NCBI GenBank assembly: GCA_003583745.1
Contig: QXPY01000011.1
Coordinates: 62,001 to 126,000 of the forward strand
Source of the DNA: Rhodocyclales bacterium GT-UBC
GTDB lineage: Bacteria; Pseudomonadota; Gammaproteobacteria; Burkholderiales; Rhodocyclaceae
Reading direction: 5' to 3'
Length of the DNA stretch: 64,000 nucleotides
The translations under genes and the position numbers were made by a program. This document shows, piece by piece, positions 1-9,869 of this stretch. The notes below the pieces were generated by a model. That model ran no database searches and was not told the DNA's origin. It was given only the letters and a program-made list of their open reading frames with translations. Position 1 is the stretch's first letter. Each line of letters starts with the position of its first letter.

Positions 1-457
1 CGGCGAAGAGAATCAATACCAGCGAGAAACCGACGGCGCTGCCGGCACCGAAGAGCAGCGAATCGACGAAGTTGTAGCCGTTCGAGACGTTGAGCAGCGG
101 CACGCCGAGTACCGCGCAATTGGTGGTGATCAGCGGCAGGTAGATGCCCAGCGTTTGCTGCAGCGCCGGCGAGGTCTTGGCGATGACCATCTCGGTCAGT
201 TGGACGATGGCGGCTATGGTGACGATAAAAGACAGCGTGCGCAGGTATTCGAGGCCGAACGGCATCAACAGGTAGTGGTCGATGATGAAGCTGGCGCCGG
301 TCGCCATGGTCAGCACGAAGGTGGTTGCCGCGCCCATCCCGTAAGCCGTTTCCAGCTTCTTGGAGACACCCATGAAAGGGCATAGCCCGAGAATCTTCAC
401 GAGCACGACGTTGTTCACCAGAACGGCGCCGACCAGGATGAAAAGATAGTGGCTCAT
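1..457 (-). CDS. rsxA: Electron transport complex subunit RsxA/RnfA (C-terminus cut by window edge)
   Basis: Integral membrane subunit of the Rnf/Rsx ion-translocating ferredoxin:NAD oxidoreductase complex in the inner membrane. The minus-strand reading starts with ATG at 457 and gives [20 protein letters not shown], then the family-typical stretch [20 protein letters not shown], which carries the conserved Cys near the first membrane helix. About 152 of the usual roughly 192 residues lie in the window; the 3' end is beyond base 1. The visible part is strongly hydrophobic with several membrane helices. In known operons rnfA is followed by rnfB, C, D, G and E, which would lie to the left. pyrD lies upstream on the same strand, about 70 bases away. 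Identification rests on recognising the conserved N-terminal sequence. Confidence 0.93.
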   Translation of the reverse strand, partial: MSHYLFILVGAVLVNNVVLVKILGLCPFMGVSKKLETAYGMGAATTFVLTMATGASFIIDHYLLMPFGLEYLRTLSFIVTIAAIVQLTEMVIAKTSPALQQTLGIYLPLITTNCAVLGVPLLNVSNGYNFVDSLLFGAGSAVGFSLVLILFA

Positions 458-529
458 AGTTTGAATGGGCAAGATACAGGCATTATCCGGCCGCGCCGAG
501 GTGCCGGCAACCGCGCCGCTGTCATGGTT

Positions 530-1573
530 TTAGGCAGTCTTTTTCAGCATGGTGGCGAGGGTTGCCGCCACTTCGCTGACCAGGTCCGGGCCGCGATAGA
601 TGAAGCCGCTGTAGAACTGGACCAGGCTGGCCCCGGCACGAATCTTCTCGGCCGCGTCCTCGCCGCCCAGGATGCCGCCGACGCCGATGATCGGCAGTTC
701 GCCGGCCAGCGCCGTGGCCAGCTTTTTCTGGACATCGGTCGATTTGCGGAATACCGGCGCGCCGGACAGACCACCCGTTTCCTGGCCATTCGGCAGATTT
801 TCCACGCCGTCGCGCGACAAAGTGGTGTTGGTGGCGATGACGCCGTCGATGCGATGGCGGCGCAGCGCGTCGGCGATGGCGGTGATTTGCGTATCGTCGA
901 GGTCGGGCGCGATCTTCAAGGCCATCGGCACGTATTTGCCGTGCTTGTCGGCCAGTTGTTCCTGGCGGGCCTTGAGTTGGGCGAGCAGGTCGTCGAGCGC
1001 GTCATCCTTTTGCAATTCGCGCAGGTTCTTGGTGTTGGGCGAGGAAATGTTGACCGCCACGTAGCTGGCGTCGCCGTACACTTTCTCCAGGCAGATCAGG
1101 TAGTCGTCGGCAGCCTTGTCGATCGGCGTCGTCGCGTTTTTGCCGATGTTGATGCCGAGGATGCCGCCCTTTTTCGGGAATTCCGCAGCCCGGACGTTCT
1201 CCAGCAGCTTGTCTACGCCGGCATTGTTGAAACCCATGCGGTTGATGATGCCCTGGGCGTCCGGCAGGCGGAACAGGCGCGGTTTCGGGTTGCCGTCCTG
1301 CGGTCGCGGCGTGATCGTGCCGATCTCCAGGAAACCGAAGCCCAGCCGGGCCAGGCCGTCGATGTAGTCGCCGTTCTTGTCCAGGCCGGCAGCCAGGCCG
1401 ACCGGGTTGGGGAACTTGAGACCCATGACTTCGACCGGGCAGGGAGCGACCGGTTTGGCGAGCAGACCGGCCAGGCCGCTGGCGTTGAGCAGGGAGATGC
1501 CGCTCATACCCAGGCCGTGTGCGGTTTCGGGGTCGAGGGCGAAGAAGAATTTGCGGATGAGTGGATATAGCAT
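530..1573 (-). CDS. pyrD: Dihydroorotate dehydrogenase (quinone), class 2
   Basis: Oxidises dihydroorotate to orotate in pyrimidine synthesis, passing electrons to quinone at the inner membrane. The product is 347 residues, close to the class 2 length. The N-terminal amphipathic helix segment ([20 protein letters not shown]) is typical of membrane-associated class 2 enzymes. FMN and substrate motifs seen are [25 protein letters not shown], the active-site Ser loop in [14 protein letters not shown], and [10 protein letters not shown] near the C-terminus. The frame is open a further 17 codons upstream to 1624, but the start at 1573 fits the family N-terminus; the extra residues ([10 protein letters not shown]...) do not. 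It is a single gene between rsxA and the divergently oriented ankyrin gene. Confidence 0.96.
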   Translation of the reverse strand: MLYPLIRKFFFALDPETAHGLGMSGISLLNASGLAGLLAKPVAPCPVEVMGLKFPNPVGLAAGLDKNGDYIDGLARLGFGFLEIGTITPRPQDGNPKPRLFRLPDAQGIINRMGFNNAGVDKLLENVRAAEFPKKGGILGINIGKNATTPIDKAADDYLICLEKVYGDASYVAVNISSPNTKNLRELQKDDALDDLLAQLKARQEQLADKHGKYVPMALKIAPDLDDTQITAIADALRRHRIDGVIATNTTLSRDGVENLPNGQETGGLSGAPVFRKSTDVQKKLATALAGELPIIGVGGILGGEDAAEKIRAGASLVQFYSGFIYRGPDLVSEVAATLATMLKKTA

Positions 1574-1773
1574 AACCTGGTATTTTACCGCATTGCAGCA
1601 CACTCCCGATGCCCGGCACCTCACGCTTCTTTATCAACCGATAAGAAACTTGGGTGGTGCTATTCATTCCGGGTATTTTCGGGGTGGCGTGGGAATTTGC
1701 ACAGTCGCCGCCGACAGTTTTGCTAGCATCGGCATGCTAAAAAACGATGCAGCCGCCGCCTTCCGGAAAGATC

Positions 1774-2274
1774 ATGAGTTCATTGACAGCCTTAATCAAC
1801 GCCATTCGTGCCGGCCAATTGGGCCAAGTCAGGGCCGAATTGGAAAAGCATGGAGCAATCGCTTGGACGGACGAACAGGGCGATGCAGCGCTGGCGATGG
1901 GGATAGCCTGTTTCCTCGGACATGGCGAGATCGTTCGGGAACTGGTCGCGCGCGGTGCGCCGGTCAATCACGCCGACAATCGTTTGCCGACCTCACCGCT
2001 CAGCATGGCGGTACGTGGAAAGCGCAACGACGTGGTGCGCAGCCTGATCGAGCTCGGGGCCGAGGTTCCCGAAGGCATGCAGACTGGCCTTTCCGAGCAC
2101 GATGTGATGATTGCCCAATGGAAGGCTTTCCGAGACGGTTACGCTGCCGACAGCAAGCGAGCTGCCGAGCAATTGCCCGATATCGAAGAGATCAACATGG
2201 TCGGCTGCTCGAATACCGACACCCAGGTTCTGGAGGCGGAAGTGTTGCGCCAGGCTGTGCAGAAAATGCGCTGA
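1774..2274 (+). CDS. Ankyrin-repeat protein (small, paralogue of 22267..22818)
   Basis: A 166-residue protein with about three ankyrin-like helical repeats in the first 100 residues: LINAIRAGQLGQVRAELEKH, then ACFLGHGEIVRELVARGAPV, then PLSMAVRGKRNDVVRSLIEL. This suggests protein-protein contact; the partner is unknown. The C-terminal tail contains EEINMVGCSNTDTQVLEAEV. The gene at 22267..22818 encodes the same repeat layout and a similar tail (IIENIDIQSSRGTDTNILTR), so the two are paralogues. I chose ATG 1774, which has GGAAAG just upstream, over the in-frame ATG at 1747. There is no signal peptide or membrane helix, so it is probably cytoplasmic. Function cannot be assigned. Confidence 0.8.
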   Translation: MSSLTALINAIRAGQLGQVRAELEKHGAIAWTDEQGDAALAMGIACFLGHGEIVRELVARGAPVNHADNRLPTSPLSMAVRGKRNDVVRSLIELGAEVPEGMQTGLSEHDVMIAQWKAFRDGYAADSKRAAEQLPDIEEINMVGCSNTDTQVLEAEVLRQAVQKMR

Positions 2275-2353
2275 GCCAGCACGCAGTTGCGGTTTCGCCG
2301 ATTGCCCCAACTTCTGGCTGGCGGCTTGGCTGGCCGGAGGTAAACTAGGCGGC

Positions 2354-3748
2354 ATGTCTATCTGCCCGCTTCGTCTCCTGCCCCTGGCGCTCGGCTTGAG
2401 CTTGGTCGCAACCCAGGTCAGCGCGCTCGACCCCTTTGCCAACGAGGCGATGGCGCCGCTCAAGCCTTCGCCGCGCCTGTCGGCCCGGGTGGGCGAAGCA
2501 CCCTGTTCGACCGAACTACCGGTAACGCCGCTGGCTGCCATCGATGCCGTCGATCTGGCCTTGTGCAACCACCCGCAGACGCGTGAAGTCTGGGCGGCGG
2601 CCCGGGCCCAGGCGGCATTGGTTGGCGTCGCGCAGGCCGCCTGGTTGCCGTCGCTCGATGGCAAGGCGAGTGCCTTCCGCTATTCGCTGGAAGATCGCAA
2701 CTACAACCAGAGCGCCGCGGCGCTGACCGTCTCCTGGCTGGTCTTTGATGCCGGCCAGCGTTCGGCCAATATCGAGAATGCGCGGCAATTGCTCGATGCC
2801 GCTGCGGCGACCCAGAACGCCACGGTGCAAAACCTCTTCCTGGCCGCCTTGCAGGCGTATTACGCCGCCCAGGCGGCGCAGGCCGTCGTGCAATCGACCG
2901 GCGAAGCCGAGCGGGCTGCGCGGGAAAGCTACCTTGCCGCCGAAAGCCGCTACGCGGTCGGTGTCGCCACGCCGGCCGACCGCCTGCAGGCGCAGACGGC
3001 GCTGTCGCAGGCGACGCTGAACCGGATCAAGGCCGAAGGCGAGGCCCGCAATGCGCTTGGGGCATTGATGTACGCCCTGGGCTTCAGTGCCGGGCAACCG
3101 GTCCGTCTGGCTGAAATGCCCGTCCTGGCGCCGGAGCAGCGCTTTCAGGCCGATCTCGATGCGCTGATCGAGGATGCCCGGGCGCGGCGTCCCGACCTCA
3201 AGGCTGCCGAGGCACAACTCAAGGCTGCCGAAGCCAGCATCGAACTGGTACGGGCGCAGGGCCGGCCGACCCTCAGCATCGCCGCCGGACCGACCTGGCA
3301 GGAGGTGGCGGGGACCACGACGCAGGGCGGGAATGTCGGGCTGACACTTAACGTGCCGCTCTTTTCCGGCTTCGATACGACTTACCGGGTGCGCTCGGCC
3401 ACCGCCCAGGCCGAGGTCCGGGCGGCCCAGCGCGACCGCCTGAAAAACCAGGTGGCGCTTGACGTCTGGCGGGCCTATCAAAGCCTGACCACGGCGACGC
3501 AAAGCCTGAAAACGACGGCCGATCTGGTGGCCAGCGCCGAACAGTCCGAGCGCGTCGCGCTCGGCCGTTACAAGGCCGGCGTCGGCACCGTGCTCGATTT
3601 GCTGAGCGCCCAGGCGGCGCTGGCCAGTGCCCGCCAGCAGCGCATCCAGGCGGCGCTCGACTGGAACGTATATCGCGCCACGCTGGCCCAGGCCATCGGC
3701 ACACTGGATTACACCTTGCTGCAGGCAAGGGAACAGGGAAGACCATGA
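2354..3748 (+). CDS. TolC-family outer membrane efflux protein
   Basis: Outer-membrane channel of a tripartite exporter. The 464-residue product begins with a cleavable signal peptide (MSICPLRLLPLALGLSLVATQVSA). Two repeated TolC-type halves follow, rich in long Ala/Gln helices; for example YYAAQAAQAVVQSTGEAERA and the related VALGRYKAGVGTVLDLLSAQ near the C-terminus. The latter matches the conserved R-Y-x-x-G-x-x-x-x-x-D-L-L motif that closes the second half. The frame is open far upstream, but the signal peptide fixes the start at ATG 2354. Its stop codon overlaps the start of the MacA-like gene (ATGA at 3745), and the ABC ATPase and permease follow, so the four genes form one exporter operon. 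The substrate cannot be read from sequence. Confidence 0.93.
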   Translation: MSICPLRLLPLALGLSLVATQVSALDPFANEAMAPLKPSPRLSARVGEAPCSTELPVTPLAAIDAVDLALCNHPQTREVWAAARAQAALVGVAQAAWLPSLDGKASAFRYSLEDRNYNQSAAALTVSWLVFDAGQRSANIENARQLLDAAAATQNATVQNLFLAALQAYYAAQAAQAVVQSTGEAERAARESYLAAESRYAVGVATPADRLQAQTALSQATLNRIKAEGEARNALGALMYALGFSAGQPVRLAEMPVLAPEQRFQADLDALIEDARARRPDLKAAEAQLKAAEASIELVRAQGRPTLSIAAGPTWQEVAGTTTQGGNVGLTLNVPLFSGFDTTYRVRSATAQAEVRAAQRDRLKNQVALDVWRAYQSLTTATQSLKTTADLVASAEQSERVALGRYKAGVGTVLDLLSAQAALASARQQRIQAALDWNVYRATLAQAIGTLDYTLLQAREQGRP

Positions 3749-4964
3749 AGCATATCGGCAAGATCGTCATTGGCGTGGCGGTGCTCGCCAGCCTGGTGGG
3801 GGGCGGCGTCTGGTACGTCCGGCAGCAGGCGGCGCAGGACCCGGCAGTCCGTTACAAGCTGACGACGCTGGAAACGGGGAGCGTGACGCAGACCGTCTCG
3901 GCCAACGGCACGCTCAATCCGCTGGTTCTGGTCAATGTCGGGACGCAGGTCTCCGGCACCGTGAAAAAGCTTTACGTCGATTTCAACGACAAGGTGGTGG
4001 CCGGCCAGAAACTGCTTGAACTCGACCAGTCGCTGCTCCAGGCGCAGGCCCGGCAGACCCAGGCCAACGTGATCAACGTGGCGGCGGCGCTCGACCTGGC
4101 CAAGGCCAACGAAGCGCGCATGAAGGCGCTGCTGGAAAAGGAATACATCTCGCGCCAGGACTACGACCAGTCCCTGCAGGCGCTCAAGTCGGCCCAGGCG
4201 CAATTGCTGCAGGCCAAGGCGGCGGCCGACAAGGATCAGGTGAATCTCGGCTATACGGTGATCAGTTCGCCGGTTTCCGGCGTCGTGGTGGCCCGGCTGG
4301 TCGATCTCGGGCAGACCGTGGCGGCCAGCTTCCAGACCCCGACCCTGATCCAGATCGCGCAGGATCTGACCAAGATGGCGATCGACACCAGTTTTGCCGA
4401 GGCCGACATCGGCAACATCAAGGAAGGCCTGGGCGTGCGCTTTACCGTCGATGCTTTCCCGAACAAGGGCTTCCAGGGCGTCGTGCAGCAAATTCGCCTG
4501 AACCCGACCAACCAGCAGAACGTGGTGACCTACAACGTCCGCATCAAGGTCGATAACCCCGACCTGATCCTGCTCCCGGGCATGACAGCCTACGTCAATA
4601 TCGGCGTCCAGAAGCGCAGCGACGTCCTGCTGGTGCCCAACGCCGCCTTGCGCTTCAAGCCGGCCGACGCGGCCGAGAAAAAGGCCGAGGCCGATGCCAA
4701 GCCAGCGGCCGGCGGCGCACCCGCCTCTGGCGAGGCCGGCAAGGGGCCGGGCGAGCGCAAGGGCAAGAAGCGCGACGGCCAGAACGGCATGGTCTATGTG
4801 CTGGCCGATGGCGAGCTGCGTCCGGTCAGCGTCCAGCTCGGCATTACCGACAACCGCAATACCGAGATCCTGAGCGGCGATCTGAAAGCCGGCGACCGGG
4901 TGGTGACCGGCGAGAATTCGAACGGCAACAAGGCGCCATCCAGCGTCGGCATGCGGATGTTCTG

Positions 4965-4965
<1 letters not shown>
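3745..4965 (+). CDS. MacA-like periplasmic adaptor (RND/HlyD-type membrane fusion protein)
   Basis: Periplasmic adaptor linking the ABC permease to the TolC channel. It is 406 residues with an N-terminal membrane anchor (residues about 5-25, IGKIVIGVAVLASLVGGGVW). A split lipoyl domain follows (SGTVKKLYVDFNDKVVAGQK early, ISSPVSGVVVARLVDLGQTV later) around an alpha-hairpin of about 90 residues, then a beta-barrel domain. An unusual Ala/Glu/Lys/Gly-rich stretch (about residues 305-345, containing PADAAEKKAEADAK) interrupts the C-terminal part; it looks like a flexible linker and is not a normal MacA feature. Translation is coupled: ATG overlaps the tolC stop and TGATG joins it to the ATPase gene. 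The MacA family assignment is clear; the export substrate is unknown. Confidence 0.92.
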
Positions 4966-6892
<1,927 letters not shown>

Positions 6893-6993
6893 CCCAGCGT
6901 GCTGTTCGTTAGGGTGGAAAGCGGTTTTTGACGAAAATACAACAAGTCCGTGCCGAGTCGCTTGGCGAGTTTTAAAGCCATTGACATTGTTTT

Positions 6994-7028
6994 GGCCGGA
7001 GCCGAGACTGCGGCTTCGGTCAATTTTT
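6994..7028 (+). terminator. Probable intrinsic terminator of the exporter operon
   Basis: The arms CCGGAGCCG (6996-7004) and CGGCTTCGG (7011-7019) pair with one G-U wobble around the loop AGACTG and are followed by TCAATTTTT. It lies about 100 bases after the permease stop codon. A good -35-like TTGACA at 6981-6986 sits just before it, but the spacing places no credible -10. Confidence 0.6.
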
Positions 7029-7057
7029 CGACCCCCACCTTTTGCAAGGAGAACGCG

Positions 7058-7096
7058 ATGCCTGCCACAGCCAAGACCAAGGAAACAATGCGCTGA
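7058..7096 (+). CDS. Possible 12-codon leader ORF in the rtcB leader
   Basis: ATG at 7058 reads MPATAKTKETMR and stops at 7094-7096. A good ribosome-binding site (AAGGAGAA, 7046-7053) stands at normal distance. The start codon lies inside the 5' arm (7057-7063) of the predicted pairing with 7103-7109, so translation and RNA folding would compete, as in attenuation leaders. No repeated amino-acid codon typical of biosynthetic attenuators is present. It may be a chance ORF. Confidence 0.25.
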   Translation: MPATAKTKETMR

Positions 7097-7160
7097 GACC
7101 GTAGGCATCTTGCTGCCCGGTGATCGCGCAAGGCGAATCCGGGCTGGGACGAATCGAGAC

Positions 7161-7190
7161 CCCTGGCCGTTTGCCGGGGGTTTTTGTTTT
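7161..7190 (+). terminator. Intrinsic terminator in front of rtcB
   Basis: The stem CCCTGGC/GCCGGGG with a short loop is followed by TTTTTGTTTTTGGGTTTT. It lies between the structured leader and rtcB and on the same strand, so it would either end a small RNA or attenuate rtcB transcription. Confidence 0.75.
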
Positions 7191-7284
7191 TGGGTTTTCC
7201 CATGCATCCCTCGCCGCCAGGCCATCCCGCCCCTCCCGGATTCCGTGACTCGCAGCCTCGCTGCGGAAATACACAGGAATCATC

Positions 7285-8493
7285 ATGGGCATTCAAATTG
7301 AGTTGAACAAAGGGCGCGTTCCAGTCAAGGTCTGGACGCGCGACATCGAGCCGGAGGCCATCCGGCAGTTGTTGAATCTCGCTCTGCTACCGGTTGTGGC
7401 AGGTCATGTCGCCGCCATGCCGGACGTACATGCCGGCATCGGCGCAACGGTGGGCAGCGTCATTCCGACCCGGCAGGCGATCATTCCCGCCGCCGTCGGC
7501 GTCGATATCGGTTGCGGCATGAACGCGGTACGCACCTCGCTAAGCGCCGGCGACCTGCCGGATAGCTTGCGCGGGCTACGTCTGGCGATCGAAAGCGCGG
7601 TGCCGACCGGCTTCAATCAGCATGCGGCCAGCCGCATGCGCGGTAGCGCCCTGCAACGGGTGGGACGCAGCCTGAGCGACCGGCTGGATCGGGTGGTGGG
7701 CAAGCATCCCGGACTGATGAAGATGCAGCGTCGCTTCAACGAAACCTGGTTGTGCCAGATCGGCACGCTGGGTGGCGGCAATCACTTCATCGAACTTTGC
7801 CTCGACGAGGCCGGGCGGGTGTGGATCATGCTCCATTCCGGTTCGCGCGGGATTGGCAATGTCTTGGGGCGCTATTTCATCGCTGCCGCGCAGAAGGACA
7901 TGCGTCGTCACCAAATTCATCTGCCGGATCGCGACCTGGCCTATTTTTCGGAAGGTTCCGAGCTGTTCGACGACTACGTCGAGGCGGTGGAGTGGGCGCA
8001 GGATTACGCCTGGCTCAACCGCAGCCGGATGATGGCGGCAATCGTCGAGGCCTTGAAGCCCTTGTTGCCGGCCTTCAGGCTGGAGGACGAAGCGATCAAC
8101 TGTCACCACAACTACGTGGCGCGGGAAGATCACTTCGGCGAGCGCGTATTCGTCACCCGCAAGGGCGCCATCTCGGCGCGAGAAGGCGAACTGGGCATCA
8201 TTCCCGGGAGCATGGGGGCGCGCTCATATATCGTGCGCGGCCTGGGCAATCCGCAGTCGTATTGCTCCTGCGCCCACGGTGCCGGGCGTCGCATGAGCCG
8301 GAGTGCCGCCAAGCGCCGTTTCAGCCGTTTCGATCTCGAGGCGCAGACGGCGGGCATCGAGTGCCGGAAGGATGGCGGCGTCGTCGATGAAATTCCGGCC
8401 GCCTACAAGGACATCGATCAGGTGATGGAAAACCAGCGCGATCTGGTCGAAGTCGTCCATACCCTGAAACAAGTCCTTTGCGTCAAGGGGTGA
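7285..8493 (+). CDS. rtcB: RNA-splicing ligase RtcB
   Basis: GTP- and Mn2+-dependent RNA ligase that joins 2',3'-cyclic phosphate (or 3'-phosphate) ends to 5'-OH ends during RNA repair. At 402 residues it is close to E. coli RtcB. All metal and catalytic positions are visible: Asp74 and Cys77 in GVDIGCGMN, His167 in GGGNHFIE, His184 in LHSGSRGIG, His274/His275 in CHHNY, and the guanylylated His331 in CSCAHGAGRRMSRS. ATG 7285 follows AGGAA at a normal distance. No rtcA, rtcR or Ro gene is nearby. Instead it is followed after 3 bases by a small basic protein and then by an unrecognised protein (8812..9789), ending at a terminator near 9826. That gene set and the structured leader suggest a dedicated repair cassette. 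Confidence 0.96.
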   Translation: MGIQIELNKGRVPVKVWTRDIEPEAIRQLLNLALLPVVAGHVAAMPDVHAGIGATVGSVIPTRQAIIPAAVGVDIGCGMNAVRTSLSAGDLPDSLRGLRLAIESAVPTGFNQHAASRMRGSALQRVGRSLSDRLDRVVGKHPGLMKMQRRFNETWLCQIGTLGGGNHFIELCLDEAGRVWIMLHSGSRGIGNVLGRYFIAAAQKDMRRHQIHLPDRDLAYFSEGSELFDDYVEAVEWAQDYAWLNRSRMMAAIVEALKPLLPAFRLEDEAINCHHNYVAREDHFGERVFVTRKGAISAREGELGIIPGSMGARSYIVRGLGNPQSYCSCAHGAGRRMSRSAAKRRFSRFDLEAQTAGIECRKDGGVVDEIPAAYKDIDQVMENQRDLVEVVHTLKQVLCVKG

Positions 8494-8496
8494 AGC

Positions 8497-8691
8497 ATGG
8501 CGAATAAAACTACCCCGCTCGTGCTGCCCCGGACCAAACCCCGCAACCCGCTGCTGGTGCCCGGCCTGACCCGCCGCGCCGGGGCGCACGGCAAGACGCG
8601 CAAGGCGGTTCGCCAGCAGATGCGGCAGCGTACCCAGCAATGCCTTGATGCCTTGATGAATGGCGACAAGGCCGAATTCGAAATCGATTGA
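8497..8691 (+). CDS. Small basic protein of unknown function, rtcB operon
   Basis: A 64-residue, strongly basic protein whose start lies 3 bases after the rtcB stop, with a good ribosome-binding site (AAGGGG) inside the end of rtcB. The N-terminal part is Pro/Arg-rich (LPRTKPRNPLLVPGLTRRAG), the middle is Lys/Arg/Gln-rich (HGKTRKAVRQQMRQRTQQ), and the tail is acidic (NGDKAEFEID). There is no signal peptide or membrane helix. The charge pattern suggests nucleic-acid or ribonucleoprotein contact, which fits its place next to an RNA ligase, but that is inference. I do not recognise the family. Position and codon use make it a real gene rather than a shadow. Confidence 0.72.
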   Translation: MANKTTPLVLPRTKPRNPLLVPGLTRRAGAHGKTRKAVRQQMRQRTQQCLDALMNGDKAEFEID

Positions 8692-8741
8692 AGTACAGGG
8701 CCGCCCCGTCGCGGATGGCCCATTTTTTCAAGGAGAAAACC

Positions 8742-8858
8742 ATGACCTTACCGATTGCACTGGCTTGCCCGAATTTGCCTTCGTTTTTCGACCTTTTTAC
8801 GGAAACCCGACATGGATCACCCATCTATCCAGGAAATCCTCGCTTGCCTGTGCGGTGA
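8742..8858 (+). CDS. Short ORF with strong RBS overlapping the next gene's start
   Basis: ATG 8742 follows AAGGAG (8730-8735) and reads 38 codons to TGA at 8856-8858, in a different frame from the 325-residue gene whose ATG (8812) lies inside it. The predicted peptide starts MTLPIALACPNLPSFFDLFT and has no recognisable domain. It carries the only good Shine-Dalgarno sequence between 8691 and 8812, so it may be a leader peptide that couples translation to the downstream start. A sequencing error joining the frames is also possible. Confidence 0.35.
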   Translation: MTLPIALACPNLPSFFDLFTETRHGSPIYPGNPRLPVR

Positions 8859-9789
8859 GCGTACCGTCTATCCCTATTACCGCGACCGCTACAGTATCGG
8901 CTTGTTGCGTCATCTGAGCCGTTACCGGCAGGTCGCGACGCCACTCAGCGTCGCCAGCCTCAAAAAGTCGGCCTATGCGCCGCTGCTGCATAAACCGCGG
9001 GTCAAGTCGGCGCTGGCCCGACTGGGCCATGAGCCGCTCGACGAGTCCTTTCTCTCGGCTTGCGATCACGACCCTGATCCGCTGCACTTCATCCTGACCC
9101 TTTCGAGCTGGGGCAGCGACCGGCATGCCGGGTGGCGACACCGGCAGACTTCGCGGCCGGGCATGAACCTCGTCTTGCAGCTCAATTTCAGCCGCGAACA
9201 TGATCTGCGCTATCGGCAACTGGGTTGTCGCAATGCCTTGTTCAACTATCACGGACATCCGGTCTCGGCGAGCAGTAATACGCTCGCCTGGGCACGGATC
9301 GATCTCGATCTGGCGGGCGACTGCGCCTTGATCGAGGAGATCCAGTCGGACTGGGTGCGCAGTGTCGCCTGGCTGGCCGGGCGCGTTGAACGCAAGCTGG
9401 CGGCCGGCCAGGCGGCGAACGGGACGATTGCCTATCGTGGTTACGCCTTCCCATTGGCGCTGGTGCAGGATTATTGTCGCTACATCCTTGAGCGCTATGC
9501 GCCGATCTGGGCCGAAGCCATGTTGTGGGCGAGCATCCAGTTCATTCGCGAGGAGCTTGGCTTGCGCCAGGTCTTCTACCACAGCGAGGCCGGCGGGCGA
9601 GCGCTCAAGGGCATTCGCCACTCGGCTCCGCCGCGTTCGCTCTACACCGATTTGCCGCGCCGTTTCTGCTTTGCGCCGACGCAGGCGATGCCGCCATTCC
9701 TGGCCGAGGACAAGGAGGTCAGGCAGTGCTTGCGGCAGCATCCGGAAATTCTCTTCTTCAGCCTGGATCGAGAGATGGCCGAAGCCTGA
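8812..9789 (+). CDS. Unrecognised protein with EIQSDW motif, rtcB operon
   Basis: A 325-residue soluble protein with no signal peptide or membrane helix. I cannot assign it to a characterised family. The most informative part is residues 171-182, CALIEEIQSDWV, followed by a helical segment with IWAEAMLWASIQFIREELGL (about 232-251) and then VFYHSEAGGRALKGIR (about 254-269). An EIQSDW motif followed by a W-x-E-x-x-L helix and a Y-H/W-x-x-G segment is the pattern I know from domains in large polyvalent proteins of phages and mobile elements; this would be a stand-alone chromosomal version. ATG 8812 is preceded only by GGAAA, and a better RBS serves the overlapping ORF at 8742; the frame stays open upstream to 8755. 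It is the last gene before the terminator at 9826, so it is co-transcribed with rtcB. Confidence 0.78.
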   Translation: MDHPSIQEILACLCGERTVYPYYRDRYSIGLLRHLSRYRQVATPLSVASLKKSAYAPLLHKPRVKSALARLGHEPLDESFLSACDHDPDPLHFILTLSSWGSDRHAGWRHRQTSRPGMNLVLQLNFSREHDLRYRQLGCRNALFNYHGHPVSASSNTLAWARIDLDLAGDCALIEEIQSDWVRSVAWLAGRVERKLAAGQAANGTIAYRGYAFPLALVQDYCRYILERYAPIWAEAMLWASIQFIREELGLRQVFYHSEAGGRALKGIRHSAPPRSLYTDLPRRFCFAPTQAMPPFLAEDKEVRQCLRQHPEILFFSLDREMAEA

Positions 9790-9825
9790 ACGAAGCGGGG
9801 CCCTGCACGGTGCAGCAAAGAAAGA

Positions 9826-9852
9826 AGCCGGGCATCGCGTCCCGGCTTTTTG
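9826..9852 (+). terminator. Intrinsic terminator ending the rtcB operon (probably bidirectional with kup)
   Basis: AGCCGGG (9826-9832) pairs with CCCGGCT (9841-9847) around CATCGCGT, followed by TTTTTG. Read on the other strand the stem is followed by TCTTTCTTT, so it can also serve kup, which ends at 9870. Confidence 0.85.
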
Positions 9853-9869
9853 TTGTCAGCGACCAGGCC

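Larger units (their letters stand above)
7057..7190 (+). ncRNA. Candidate structured leader RNA or small RNA directly upstream of rtcB
   Basis: Most of the 392-base gap 6893-7284 is explained by this element. GATGCCT (7057-7063) is exactly complementary to AGGCATC (7103-7109). GCCCGG (7115-7120) pairs with CCGGGC (7139-7144), enclosing a second stem TCGC/GCGA (7124-7127, 7133-7136) around a GCAAG loop. The element ends in a strong terminator (CCCTGGC at 7161-7167, GCCGGGG at 7173-7179, then TTTTTGTTTT). It could be an attenuator controlling rtcB or a separate small RNA. Enterobacterial rtcBA operons can carry Y RNAs next to the Ro protein gene; no Ro gene is present here. The remaining 95 bases before rtcB contain only a short hairpin (CGCAG 7251-7255 with CTGCG 7261-7265). 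Confidence 0.45.

Noticed and set aside
449..1570. 373-residue open frame on the + strand opposite pyrD
   Set aside because: GC-rich antisense shadow: no family features, and pyrD on the other strand is fully conserved.
6981..7010. Sigma70 promoter from the TTGACA at 6981
   Set aside because: The expected -10 position reads GAGACT inside the terminator hairpin.
6900..7060. Sigma54 promoter for rtcB (RtcR-type control)
   Set aside because: TGG-containing sites were checked, but the -24/-12 spacing is wrong (TGGAAAGCGGTTTTTG is two bases off) and no rtcR gene is present.
7103..7180. tRNA or tRNA-like (YrlA-type) cloverleaf upstream of rtcB
   Set aside because: GGGAC/GACCC around a 7-base loop looks like a T-arm, but the loop is GAATCGA, the stem has an A-A mismatch, and no acceptor or anticodon arm can be drawn.
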